This document shows positions 42,891 through 50,476 of a stretch of 64,000 nucleotides of DNA, piece after piece. The stretch comes from Streptomyces albofaciens JCM 4342 (GTDB lineage: Bacteria > Actinomycetota > Actinomycetes > Streptomycetales > Streptomycetaceae). Below the pieces are notes generated by a model. It was not told the DNA's origin, did not search any database, and saw nothing but the letters and a program-made list of their open reading frames with translations. Each line of letters starts with the position of its first letter. Position 1 is the stretch's first letter. Made by a program: the position numbers and the translations under genes. The stretch lies in contig NZ_PDCM01000002.1 in the NCBI RefSeq assembly GCF_008634025.1, positions 868,001-932,000 of the forward strand, read 5' to 3'.

Positions 42891-43982
42891 TCAGTCGAGC
42901 GTGCGGCGTACGCATTCGGTGACCACGCCTTGGAGGCTGCCGGTGCGGCGCAGCAGTCGCCGTTGGACGTGGGCGCCGTTGCCCGTCTTCAGGAGGGCGG
43001 CCAGGGCTTCCTGCACGGGCAGGATGTCGCCGGTGTCCTCCAGCGCGTCGCGTACGTGGTCGAACAGGGCCCGTACGACGGCCTCGGCCGGGGCCGGCCG
43101 CATCGTGGCGGGGTGGATCAGCTCGCCGTCCAGGCCGGAGCGGGCGGCCCGCCACGCCGCAAGGCGCAGCAGCGCCACCGCGTGCCGGGCGGGCGGCACC
43201 CCGTCGCGCCACTGCCGTACCGCCGTCTCGACCAGTCCGCGGATCAGGGTCGCCAGCAGCACCGTGGTGGACGGGTCCAGGCACACGTCGGCGACCCGTA
43301 CCTCCACGGTGGGGTACGCCTGGGACAGGCGGGCGTCGAAGTAGACCATGCCCGCGTCCTTGAGGACGCCGCTGGCCGTCATGTCGCGTACCTGCTCGTG
43401 GTACCGGTCGGCCGACCCGAACACCTCGACCGGCCCGGCCGACGGCCACCGTCCCCAGACCCGGTTCCGGTAGCTGCTGTAGGCGGTGTCCTCGCCCTGC
43501 CAGAAGGGAGAGTTGGCGCTCATCGCGAGGAGTACGGACAGCCAGGGGCGCATCCGGTCCAGTACGGCCACGCCCTCCTCGTCCGAGTCGACCGCCACGT
43601 GGATGTGGCAGCCGCAGGTCAGCTGCTCCTGGGCGGTGAGCCCGAAGTGCTCCGCGAGCCATTGGTGGCGCTCGCCGGCGCCGATGGACGGGCTCACCTC
43701 CAGCGGCGAGGTGGCCAGCGCCACGACCGCCGCGTCCAGCCCTTCGGCGTGGCGCGCCGCCTCCGCCCGGCACCGCCGGATCTCCTTGTCCAGGTCGCCC
43801 ATGTCGGTCTGGGGCCGGGTGGCGAACTCCAGCTGCTGCCGGTGCAGCTCGCTCTCGAAGACCTCCTCGTTGCCCTGCGGATCCCGCGAAGCCGCCGCGA
43901 GGACCGCCGCCGACAGGGCGCGCGGCAGTCCCGTCCGGGCGTCCACCAGCAGCAGTTCCTCCTCCACACCCACACTGCGCAC
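42891..43982 (-). CDS. YbdK-type carboxylate-amine ligase (GCS2 family), copy 2
   Basis: A 363-residue paralogue of the protein at 24899-25975, with the same motifs: VGVEEELLLVDA, CGCHIHVAVDS, SPFWQGEDTAYSSYRNRVWGRWP, YPTVEVRVADVC. The GTG at 43982 was chosen because GGAAGG is 8 nt upstream and the start then aligns with copy 1; a GTG at 43991 would be too close to that site. It lies just beyond the diaminopropionate operon on the same strand (162-bp gap). An amide-forming role there is possible but unproven. Confidence 0.87.
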   Translation of the reverse strand: MRSVGVEEELLLVDARTGLPRALSAAVLAAASRDPQGNEEVFESELHRQQLEFATRPQTDMGDLDKEIRRCRAEAARHAEGLDAAVVALATSPLEVSPSIGAGERHQWLAEHFGLTAQEQLTCGCHIHVAVDSDEEGVAVLDRMRPWLSVLLAMSANSPFWQGEDTAYSSYRNRVWGRWPSAGPVEVFGSADRYHEQVRDMTASGVLKDAGMVYFDARLSQAYPTVEVRVADVCLDPSTTVLLATLIRGLVETAVRQWRDGVPPARHAVALLRLAAWRAARSGLDGELIHPATMRPAPAEAVVRALFDHVRDALEDTGDILPVQEALAALLKTGNGAHVQRRLLRRTGSLQGVVTECVRRTLD

Positions 43983-44143
43983 GTCGTCCACCCTTCCTCG
44001 GCATCCGGACCTTCGGAACCGCTCACGTACCCCCGCCCGGGCGGCTCACGCGCGCGTTCAGCCGCTCGCGCGAGCCGCCCGGCACCGGTCCCCCGCCGGT
44101 GGACGGTCCTTCGGCCGGGGTGGGTGGCGACGGCGTGCGCGGC

Positions 44144-45142
44144 TCAGGCCGAGCGCACGGCGGTCAGCCGGTCGGGGGCGAGCAGACCGTCGCCGTGCAG
44201 GCCGTCGCCGTAGCGGTCCCGTAGCCAGGTGGGCTGGTAGACCGTGTCGAGGTAGCGTTCGCCGAGGTCGGGGGCGATCGCCACCGCGGTCAGGCGGTGC
44301 GTGCGGTGGCGGGTGAGCCAGCTCGCGGCGCCGCTGACGACGGTGCCGGTGGAGCCGCCGAAGAGGAAGCCGCGGCCGGCCAGGCGGTGGCAGGCGCGGA
44401 CGGTGTCCGCCTCCTCCACGTGGATCACCTCGTCCACGTACGACGTGTCGAGCAGCTGCGGCGGGACGCTGGTGCCCAGGCCCGGGATCACCCGGCGGCC
44501 CGGGGCGCCGCCGAAGGAGACCGAGCCGACGCTGTCCACCGCGACGATCCGCACCGGCCGGTGCCAGGTGCGGAAGTACCGGGCGCAGCCCATCAGGGTG
44601 CCGGTGGTGCCCGCGCCGACGAACAGCACGTCCAGGTGCGGGAACTGGCGGGCGATCGCGGGTGCCGTACGGCGGTGGTGCGCCTTCCAGTTGTCCGGGT
44701 TGGCGAACTGGTTGAGCCAGACGTAGCGGTCGTCCGAGGCGGTCAGGCTGCGGACGTAGGCGATGCGCGCGCCGAGGAAGCCGGACTGCGCGTCCGGCTC
44801 GGTGATCACGTGCACCCGGCTGCCCAGCGCCTCCATCATCCGCCGGGCCGACAGATTGCAGCGGGCGTCCGTGACGCACAGGAATCCGTAGCCCTTACTG
44901 GCCGCGATGATGCTCAGCGCCACCCCCAGGTTCCCGGACGAGGATTCCACCAGGGTGGCTCCGGGCGTGAGCACCCCGTCGCGTTCCGCCGCCGCCACCA
45001 TTTCCGTGGCGGCCTTCAGTTTGATCGAGCCCGCGAAATTGAAGCCCTCGCATTTCAGGAAGAGCGGATGCCCGAACGTCGCCCGCAGGTCGACATAGAG
45101 GTCCTCCTCGTTGAAGTCGAGCGGCATGGATATGACCGGCAC
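44144..45142 (-). CDS. SbnA-type diaminopropionate-pathway PLP synthase
   Basis: A 332-residue fold-type II PLP enzyme. The PLP lysine is ~Lys41 (FNFAGSIKLKAA), the substrate loop is ESSSGNLGVALS, the phosphate loop is VGAGTTGTLMGCAR and the C-terminal loop is LFGGSTGTVVSGA. Together with SbnB-type enzymes, homologues convert O-phosphoserine and glutamate toward L-2,3-diaminopropionate, as in viomycin, staphyloferrin B and poly-diaminopropionate pathways. It is the last gene of the 53-44 kb operon. The GTG is preceded by AGGGGGGAAA. It differs clearly from the metallophore copy at 11657-12685. Confidence 0.88.
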   Translation of the reverse strand: MPVISMPLDFNEEDLYVDLRATFGHPLFLKCEGFNFAGSIKLKAATEMVAAAERDGVLTPGATLVESSSGNLGVALSIIAASKGYGFLCVTDARCNLSARRMMEALGSRVHVITEPDAQSGFLGARIAYVRSLTASDDRYVWLNQFANPDNWKAHHRRTAPAIARQFPHLDVLFVGAGTTGTLMGCARYFRTWHRPVRIVAVDSVGSVSFGGAPGRRVIPGLGTSVPPQLLDTSYVDEVIHVEEADTVRACHRLAGRGFLFGGSTGTVVSGAASWLTRHRTHRLTAVAIAPDLGERYLDTVYQPTWLRDRYGDGLHGDGLLAPDRLTAVRSA

Positions 45143-45170
45143 TTGTTTCCCCCCTGGTTACGCAATGCAC

Positions 45171-45227
45171 TCAGTCGTTCGCCGGGGCCGACGCGGTCGG
45201 CCCCTTCGTCACCGGCGGCGCGTTCAT
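45171..45227 (-). CDS. Candidate 18-residue intercistronic ORF
   Basis: An ATG overlapping the SbnB stop (ATGA) opens an 18-codon frame in the gap before the SbnA gene. It spans an 8-bp hairpin (GGGGCCGA-CGCGG-TCGGCCCC, 45184-45204). It is more likely an RNA-level element than a real protein. Confidence 0.2.
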   Translation of the reverse strand: MNAPPVTKGPTASAPAND

Positions 45228-46333
45228 CCGTACCGGCGAAGTTCGTGGAAGAAGTCGTCGATGACGTGCAGTTCGCCGGAGCGGGCGATTTCGCCGTGGA
45301 CGAAGTCGCCGACGGCGAGGTCGAGCACCCCGAGCCCGAAGGGCGAGAAGATCACCGTCCGGTCCTCCGGTACGCGCACCCGCCCGGCCAGCACGTCCGC
45401 CAGCGTCCCGTCGATGAAGTCCCGGCGCCCGGTGCGCTGTTCGGCCAGGTGCGGTGAGGTGTCGGCCTTCAGGCAGTGCTCCACGTCGTCGACGAAGTTG
45501 GCCGAGGCGAGCACGATCTCGGGTGCCAGGTCGCGCAGCGAGATGTGCAGCACCAGCGGGTGGTGCGCGAACCAGGCCGGGTCGACGACGTGCGGCCGGG
45601 CGGCGACGGTGGCGAAGACGACGAGGTCGCTGGTGCGGATCAGCCGTTCGGGGTCGGTGTGGAGGGTGATCCGGCCGCCCGGCGCGGTCCCGGTGTGGTC
45701 CGCGTCCGGTTCCCCCTGGCGTTCGAGGTACGTGCGGAAGCCATCCGCGCTCTCGGCGGACACGTCGTACACCCCGGTCGCCTCGAACCGCCAGCCGGTG
45801 GCGGTCAGGAAGGTGTGGACGTAGCGGGCGATCAGGCCGGCGCCGAAGAAGCCGGCGCGCCGCGGGCGCGGCCGGCCGCGGCTGAGCCGGTCGGCCGCCG
45901 CTGCCGCCGAGGCCGCCGTCCTGGTGGCGCTGATGACCGAGCTCTCCAGGCAGGCGTACGGATAGCCGGTGGCCGGGTCGTTGAGGATCAGCACGGCCGA
46001 GGCCCGCGGGATGCCCGCCGCCACGTTCCGCGGGAAGCTGGAGATCCACTTCAGGCCGTCCACCGGGCGCGGTCCGCCGAGCGAGGCGGGCAGGGCGATG
46101 ATCCGGGAGTCCGGGCGGTCGGGGAAGCGCAGGAAGCAGGACGGCGGGTTGAGCGTGTGGCCGTCGCCGTGCAGCCGGTAGGTGTCCTCGACCAGGCGGA
46201 CGAGCTGCCGCTCGCGGCCGCGCAGGACGCGCTGCACCTGGGCTCCGGAGACGGCCGCGAAGGGCGGCACCGCGCCCGGCCGGTCCGGTGTGCCGGGCGC
46301 GTTCCCGGCCCCGGTGGTGGGCGTGCCGGTCAT
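45224..46333 (-). CDS. SbnB-type NAD-dependent diaminopropionate biosynthesis enzyme
   Basis: A 369-residue ornithine-cyclodeaminase-family protein of the SbnB subgroup: NPPSCFLRFPDRPDSRIIALPA, LKWISSFPRNVAAGIPRASAVLILND, the Rossmann motif FFGAGLIARYVHTFL, and FSPFGLGVLDLAVG. SbnB oxidatively splits the SbnA product into L-2,3-diaminopropionate and 2-oxoglutarate. Its ATG overlaps the oxygenase stop (ATGA), so expression is coupled. It supplies the NRPS encoded upstream in the same operon. Confidence 0.9.
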   Translation of the reverse strand: MTGTPTTGAGNAPGTPDRPGAVPPFAAVSGAQVQRVLRGRERQLVRLVEDTYRLHGDGHTLNPPSCFLRFPDRPDSRIIALPASLGGPRPVDGLKWISSFPRNVAAGIPRASAVLILNDPATGYPYACLESSVISATRTAASAAAAADRLSRGRPRPRRAGFFGAGLIARYVHTFLTATGWRFEATGVYDVSAESADGFRTYLERQGEPDADHTGTAPGGRITLHTDPERLIRTSDLVVFATVAARPHVVDPAWFAHHPLVLHISLRDLAPEIVLASANFVDDVEHCLKADTSPHLAEQRTGRRDFIDGTLADVLAGRVRVPEDRTVIFSPFGLGVLDLAVGDFVHGEIARSGELHVIDDFFHELRRYG

Positions 46334-47334
46334 GAGGCCATCGCCTCCCCCGTGGGCGCGCCGGCGGACAGGTGCACCGCGTCGGTCATGCCGACGAGGA
46401 CCTCGCGCGGCCCTTCGTACGGCTCCCTGCTGTGCGCCGTACGGACGTTGTCCACGAGCATCAGATCGCCCGCCTGCCACGGTTCGCGCGCGGTGTGCGC
46501 CTCGTAGACGGAGTTGAGCAGCCGTACGACGTCCTCGCCGATCGGGTCGCCCCCGCCGTAACGGGTGGTGAACGGGAGCGCGTCGGCGCCGTACACGTCC
46601 GTCAGGTACTCGCGCACCTCCGGGTCCATCGTCCATTCGTTGAGGAACGCGATCTGGTTGAACCAGCAGCGGCGGCCGGTGACCGGGTGGCGCAGCACGG
46701 CGGCGCGCCGCTGCCGGGTGCGCAGGGCGCCGTCCGGCTGCCAGGCGTACTCGATGGCGTGGCCGCGGCAGTAGCGTTCGACGGCGCGGCGGTCGTCGGT
46801 GCCGAACGCCTCGGTCAGGGTGGCCCCGATCTCGTCGTTGTAGGTCCGGGTGAGCAGCCAGCCTTCGGCCTCGAAGCGCGCGGTCAGCTCGGCCGGCAGC
46901 GCGTCGAGGACGGCGGCCGCGTCGGCGACCCCGGTCGCGCCGCCGCTGTCCGGCGCGCCGAGGCACGCGAAGAGCAGCAGGCCGGGGGCCGCGAGCGTGT
47001 AGCTGAGTTCGTGGTGCATGCACATCGGCTGGTAGGGCGGCCACTTGGCGGAGGAGTACACGCGGTCGGCGTACTCGCGGCGCGGCGCGAAGGCCTCCCG
47101 CTCGGTCAGCAGACCGGTGCCCAGGTGCCGGAAGACGGCGGCGGTCTGGTCGGCGTCCCGCAGTCCGAGGCCGCGGACCAGGACGCAGCCGTGCTCGACG
47201 GCGAGGGCCCGCAGGGTGTCCCGGTGGCCGGCGGCCCAGCTCGCCGCGTCGCCGGTGGGCTCGGCCAGGAGGACCGGGGGCGTGCCCGGGACGAGGTGGA
47301 GGCCGACGGGTGGTGTGAAGGGTGAAGGTGGCAT
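46330..47334 (-). CDS. TauD/SyrP-like Fe(II)/2-oxoglutarate hydroxylase
   Basis: A 334-residue oxygenase with the facial triad HxE in MHHELSY (His107, Glu109) and distal His in NVRTAHSREPY (~300). FAPRREYADRVYSSAKWPPYQP and WFNQIAFLNEWTM match the SyrP-type subgroup, which hydroxylates carrier-bound or free acidic amino acids. Embedded between the NRPS and SbnB genes, it probably beta-hydroxylates diaminopropionate or its thioester. That is an inference, as known poly-diaminopropionate pathways do not require it. AAAGGA precedes the ATG. Confidence 0.87.
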   Translation of the reverse strand: MPPSPFTPPVGLHLVPGTPPVLLAEPTGDAASWAAGHRDTLRALAVEHGCVLVRGLGLRDADQTAAVFRHLGTGLLTEREAFAPRREYADRVYSSAKWPPYQPMCMHHELSYTLAAPGLLLFACLGAPDSGGATGVADAAAVLDALPAELTARFEAEGWLLTRTYNDEIGATLTEAFGTDDRRAVERYCRGHAIEYAWQPDGALRTRQRRAAVLRHPVTGRRCWFNQIAFLNEWTMDPEVREYLTDVYGADALPFTTRYGGGDPIGEDVVRLLNSVYEAHTAREPWQAGDLMLVDNVRTAHSREPYEGPREVLVGMTDAVHLSAGAPTGEAMAS

Positions 47335-47403
47335 GGGGTGGTCGTCCTTTCGGTGGTACGGGCAGTACTTGCGGATGGTTCGGCCGCGGCTCCGGTGTCC
47401 CTC

Positions 47404-50400
47404 TCAGGAGGGCGCCCGCAGTCCGGCGGCGCGCAGCACCGCCCGCGCCGTGTCGTCCGGCCTGGTGAGCGGGAGACCGTGGCCGCCCGCCGTCAGCTCG
47501 TACAGCTCGACGTGCTCGGCCAGCAGCTCCCAGGCGCGGTACCGGTGCCGGAACGGGGCGGTGCGCGGGTCGTCGGCCGCGACGACGAGGGTGACCGGGG
47601 TGGTCAGCTTCGCCGCCGGCGGTGCGGATGGTGGGTGGATGTCATCGGGCACGTGCCCGGCGATGAACAGCCGTCGGGCGCGCTTCCCGCGCTTCTCCAG
47701 CTGCCTGGCCGCCTCCACGGCGTGGGCGGCCCCCGAGCCGTGTCCCCACAGCAGGAGTTCGTCCGGGGCGAGCCGGGTCAGCTCGGCGACGAGGTGACCG
47801 ACGCGTTCCGTGGCGGTCACCGGTCCGGCCCCGTACACTCCCCACCCGCTCCCGCGCAACGCCTCGGCCAGTGGTTGGAAGGCCGCCGTGTCGCCGCCCT
47901 CCCCGGGGAAGCAGACCAAGGCGCCCTCGTGGGCGGCGTCCGGTGCGGACAGTGGGCGCAGCAGCCGCGTACCCGTATCGGTGTCCGTGCCCGACCTGCG
48001 GTCGAGCAGCCCTGCCAGGTCGGTGAGGACCGGCCGCCGGGTGACGTCCTTGAGGGAGACCGCGCGGTCCAGGAGGATCGCCAGTTTCACCGCCGCGAGC
48101 GAGGTGCCGCCGCGGTCGAAGAAGTGGTCGCGGCGGCCGATGCGGTCCTCGGGTATGCCGAGCACCGTGGCCCACGCGGCGGCGAGGCGCCGTTCGGTCG
48201 GTGTGCGCGGTGTGTGGCGGTGGTCGTCGGTGGCGTCCGGTCCGGCGGCGAGTGCGGTCAGGGCCTTGCGGTCGGTCTTGCTGTTGGCGGTCAGCGGCAG
48301 TCCGTCGCCGCGCCAGTGGAAGGCCGACGGGACCATGTACGCGGGCAGCGACCGTGCCAGGCGGCCGCGCAGGGTGTCCGCGCCGACCGGCCGCGGACCG
48401 CTGTAGAAGGCCACCAGGCGCGCGGCCTGTCCGGCCGGTTCGCCGACGACCACGGCGGCGTCGCGGACGCCGGGCACCCGTAGCAGCGCGTTCTCGACCT
48501 CGCCGGTCTCCACGCGGAAGCCGCGGACCTTGACCTGGGTGTCGCGGCGGCCGAGGAACTCCAGCTTCCCGTCGGGCCGCCAACGGCCGAAGTCACCGCC
48601 CTGGTACAGCCGTTGGCCGGGCCGGTGGGGGTCGGTGCCGAAGCAGGCGCGGGTGCGTTCGGGGTCGTTGACGTAGCCGCGGCCCACGCACACGCCGGAG
48701 AAGACGATCGCGCCGGGCGCGCCGAGCGGGACCGGCGCGAGGTGTTCGTCGACGACGTACTGGCGGACATTGGCGACCGGCGGGCCGAGCGGGACCCGCG
48801 GCCCGTCCGGCGCGCGGCGCATGACCTCGTGGTTGGTGTCGTCCGAGGTCTCGGTCAGTCCGTACGCGTTGACCAGGGCGACGCCGGGCCGGGCGGCGAA
48901 CCAGCGCTGCGCCAGCTCGGGTTTGAGCGCCTCGCCGGTCGCGGACACGTACGCGAGGTCGGGCAGTTCGCGGGGGTGCTGCTCCAGGTAGGACAGGACG
49001 GCTTCCAGGTACGACGGTACGACCTGGAGGACGCTGACCCGGCCGTCGGCGAGCCGGTCGACGAAGCGGGGGACGTCCAGGACCGCCTCCTGCTCGATCA
49101 GGAGGGTGCGGCCGCCGACGAGGAGCGCGGCGATCAGCTGCCACAGCGAGATGTCGAAGCACTGGGGCGCGGTCTGGGCGACCACCTGGCCGGGGCCGAT
49201 CTCCAGGTCGTCGATCTTGGCGTAGAGGTGGTTGAGCAGGCCGGCGTGCTCGCACATCGCGCCCTTGGGCTCGCCGGTGGACCCGGAGGTGAAGTAGATG
49301 TAGGCGAGTTGGCCGGGCGTGACGCGGACGCCGAGGTCGTGACCGGGGTGGTCTTCCGCGTAGGCCGCCTCCACGGTCAGGCACCGGGTCCCGGGCAGGG
49401 ACTCCAGGGCCTCGTCGAGGGTGGCCGTGCTGCCGTGTTCGGTGAGGACGAGGCCGCAGCCGGCCCGGGTGAGGGTGGTCGCGACGCGGTCGGCGGGGAA
49501 GTGCGGCTCGATGGGCAGGTAGACGCCGCCGGCCTTCAGGACGGCGAGGACGGCGGCCGTCCAGTCCAGGTTGCGTTCGGTGACCACCGCGACGACTCCC
49601 TCGCGGCGCAGGCCCCGGGCGAGCAGGGCGCGGCCGATCCGGTTCGCGCGGGCATTGAGTTCGCCGTACGTCCAGCGCCGGTCGCCGTGGACGGCCGCGA
49701 CGGCGTCGGGGTGCGCAGCCACCCGCTGTTCGAAGATCTCGTGCGCGCGGCGGTCCGGGAGTTCCCTGCGGGGCCCGGCGAGCCCTTCGAGCTGGAGGGC
49801 GCGTTCGCCGGTGGAGAGCAGGCTCTGCCGGTCGTGTTCGGCGTACGGGTCGGCGGCGATCAGGGCGAGGGCGGTCAGGTGGTATCCGGCGATCCGGGCG
49901 GCGCACTCCGCGTCGAGGGCGTCGGTGCGGTGGCGCAGCCGTAGGGCCGGGCGGTCCCGGTGCAGGGCGGTGCCCGTGGTGAGGACGGTGGCCGGAGCGA
50001 GGCCGTCCTCGGTGTCGTGCGGGTCGAAGACCGTCTCGTGGAGCGGGCCTTCCAGGCCCAGTTGCCGTGTCAGGTCCTCGACCGGCGCGTCCTGGTGTGC
50101 CAGCAGCCGGGATTCGGCCCGGCGGGTGTGCAGGACCAGCGCCCGCCAGGTGCCGGGGGCGGCCGTCAGCCGGCACGGGAGCGGCCGGGCGCCCGCCGTC
50201 GCGGCGTAGCCGAGGGTGACCTCGCGCTCGCCGGTCAGTGCGGCGAGCACCTTGACGTGCGCGGCCAGGAATACGGAGCGGAGCGGCACCGCCAGTTCGT
50301 CCGCGACGTGTCGCAGGGCCTCCAGGAGGTCGCCGGGGAGCGTGGCCGTGTGCTCGGCCAGGCCCGGTACGGGGTCGCGGGTCCACCTCGGGATGGCGGT

Positions 50401-50466
50401 GAAGCCACCGCCGCCGAGCACGCCGCGCCAGAACTCGCGGTCGGCTTCTGCTGCTGACCTGGCCAT
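47404..50466 (-). CDS. NRPS: truncated condensation - adenylation - carrier - thioesterase
   Basis: 1020 residues. Residues 1-215 match only the C-terminal half of a condensation domain (REFWRGVLGG onward); the HHxxxDG half is absent. Adenylation spans ~235-725 (A3 YFTSGSTGEPKGAM ~388, A5 NAYGLTETSDD, A10 NSKTDRKAL). The eye-read pocket is DIWQVAADDK; two consecutive Asp suit a basic side chain such as diaminopropionate. The carrier Ser is ~787 (FFDRGGTSLAA). The C-terminal thioesterase (~845-1020) has GHGSGA where GHSMGA is usual, so the nucleophile is displaced. GAGGAC precedes the ATG, 10 nt after the membrane-carrier gene. Confidence 0.88.
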   Translation of the reverse strand: MARSAAEADREFWRGVLGGGGFTAIPRWTRDPVPGLAEHTATLPGDLLEALRHVADELAVPLRSVFLAAHVKVLAALTGEREVTLGYAATAGARPLPCRLTAAPGTWRALVLHTRRAESRLLAHQDAPVEDLTRQLGLEGPLHETVFDPHDTEDGLAPATVLTTGTALHRDRPALRLRHRTDALDAECAARIAGYHLTALALIAADPYAEHDRQSLLSTGERALQLEGLAGPRRELPDRRAHEIFEQRVAAHPDAVAAVHGDRRWTYGELNARANRIGRALLARGLRREGVVAVVTERNLDWTAAVLAVLKAGGVYLPIEPHFPADRVATTLTRAGCGLVLTEHGSTATLDEALESLPGTRCLTVEAAYAEDHPGHDLGVRVTPGQLAYIYFTSGSTGEPKGAMCEHAGLLNHLYAKIDDLEIGPGQVVAQTAPQCFDISLWQLIAALLVGGRTLLIEQEAVLDVPRFVDRLADGRVSVLQVVPSYLEAVLSYLEQHPRELPDLAYVSATGEALKPELAQRWFAARPGVALVNAYGLTETSDDTNHEVMRRAPDGPRVPLGPPVANVRQYVVDEHLAPVPLGAPGAIVFSGVCVGRGYVNDPERTRACFGTDPHRPGQRLYQGGDFGRWRPDGKLEFLGRRDTQVKVRGFRVETGEVENALLRVPGVRDAAVVVGEPAGQAARLVAFYSGPRPVGADTLRGRLARSLPAYMVPSAFHWRGDGLPLTANSKTDRKALTALAAGPDATDDHRHTPRTPTERRLAAAWATVLGIPEDRIGRRDHFFDRGGTSLAAVKLAILLDRAVSLKDVTRRPVLTDLAGLLDRRSGTDTDTGTRLLRPLSAPDAAHEGALVCFPGEGGDTAAFQPLAEALRGSGWGVYGAGPVTATERVGHLVAELTRLAPDELLLWGHGSGAAHAVEAARQLEKRGKRARRLFIAGHVPDDIHPPSAPPAAKLTTPVTLVVAADDPRTAPFRHRYRAWELLAEHVELYELTAGGHGLPLTRPDDTARAVLRAAGLRAPS

Positions 50467-50476
50467 CGTGGGGTCC

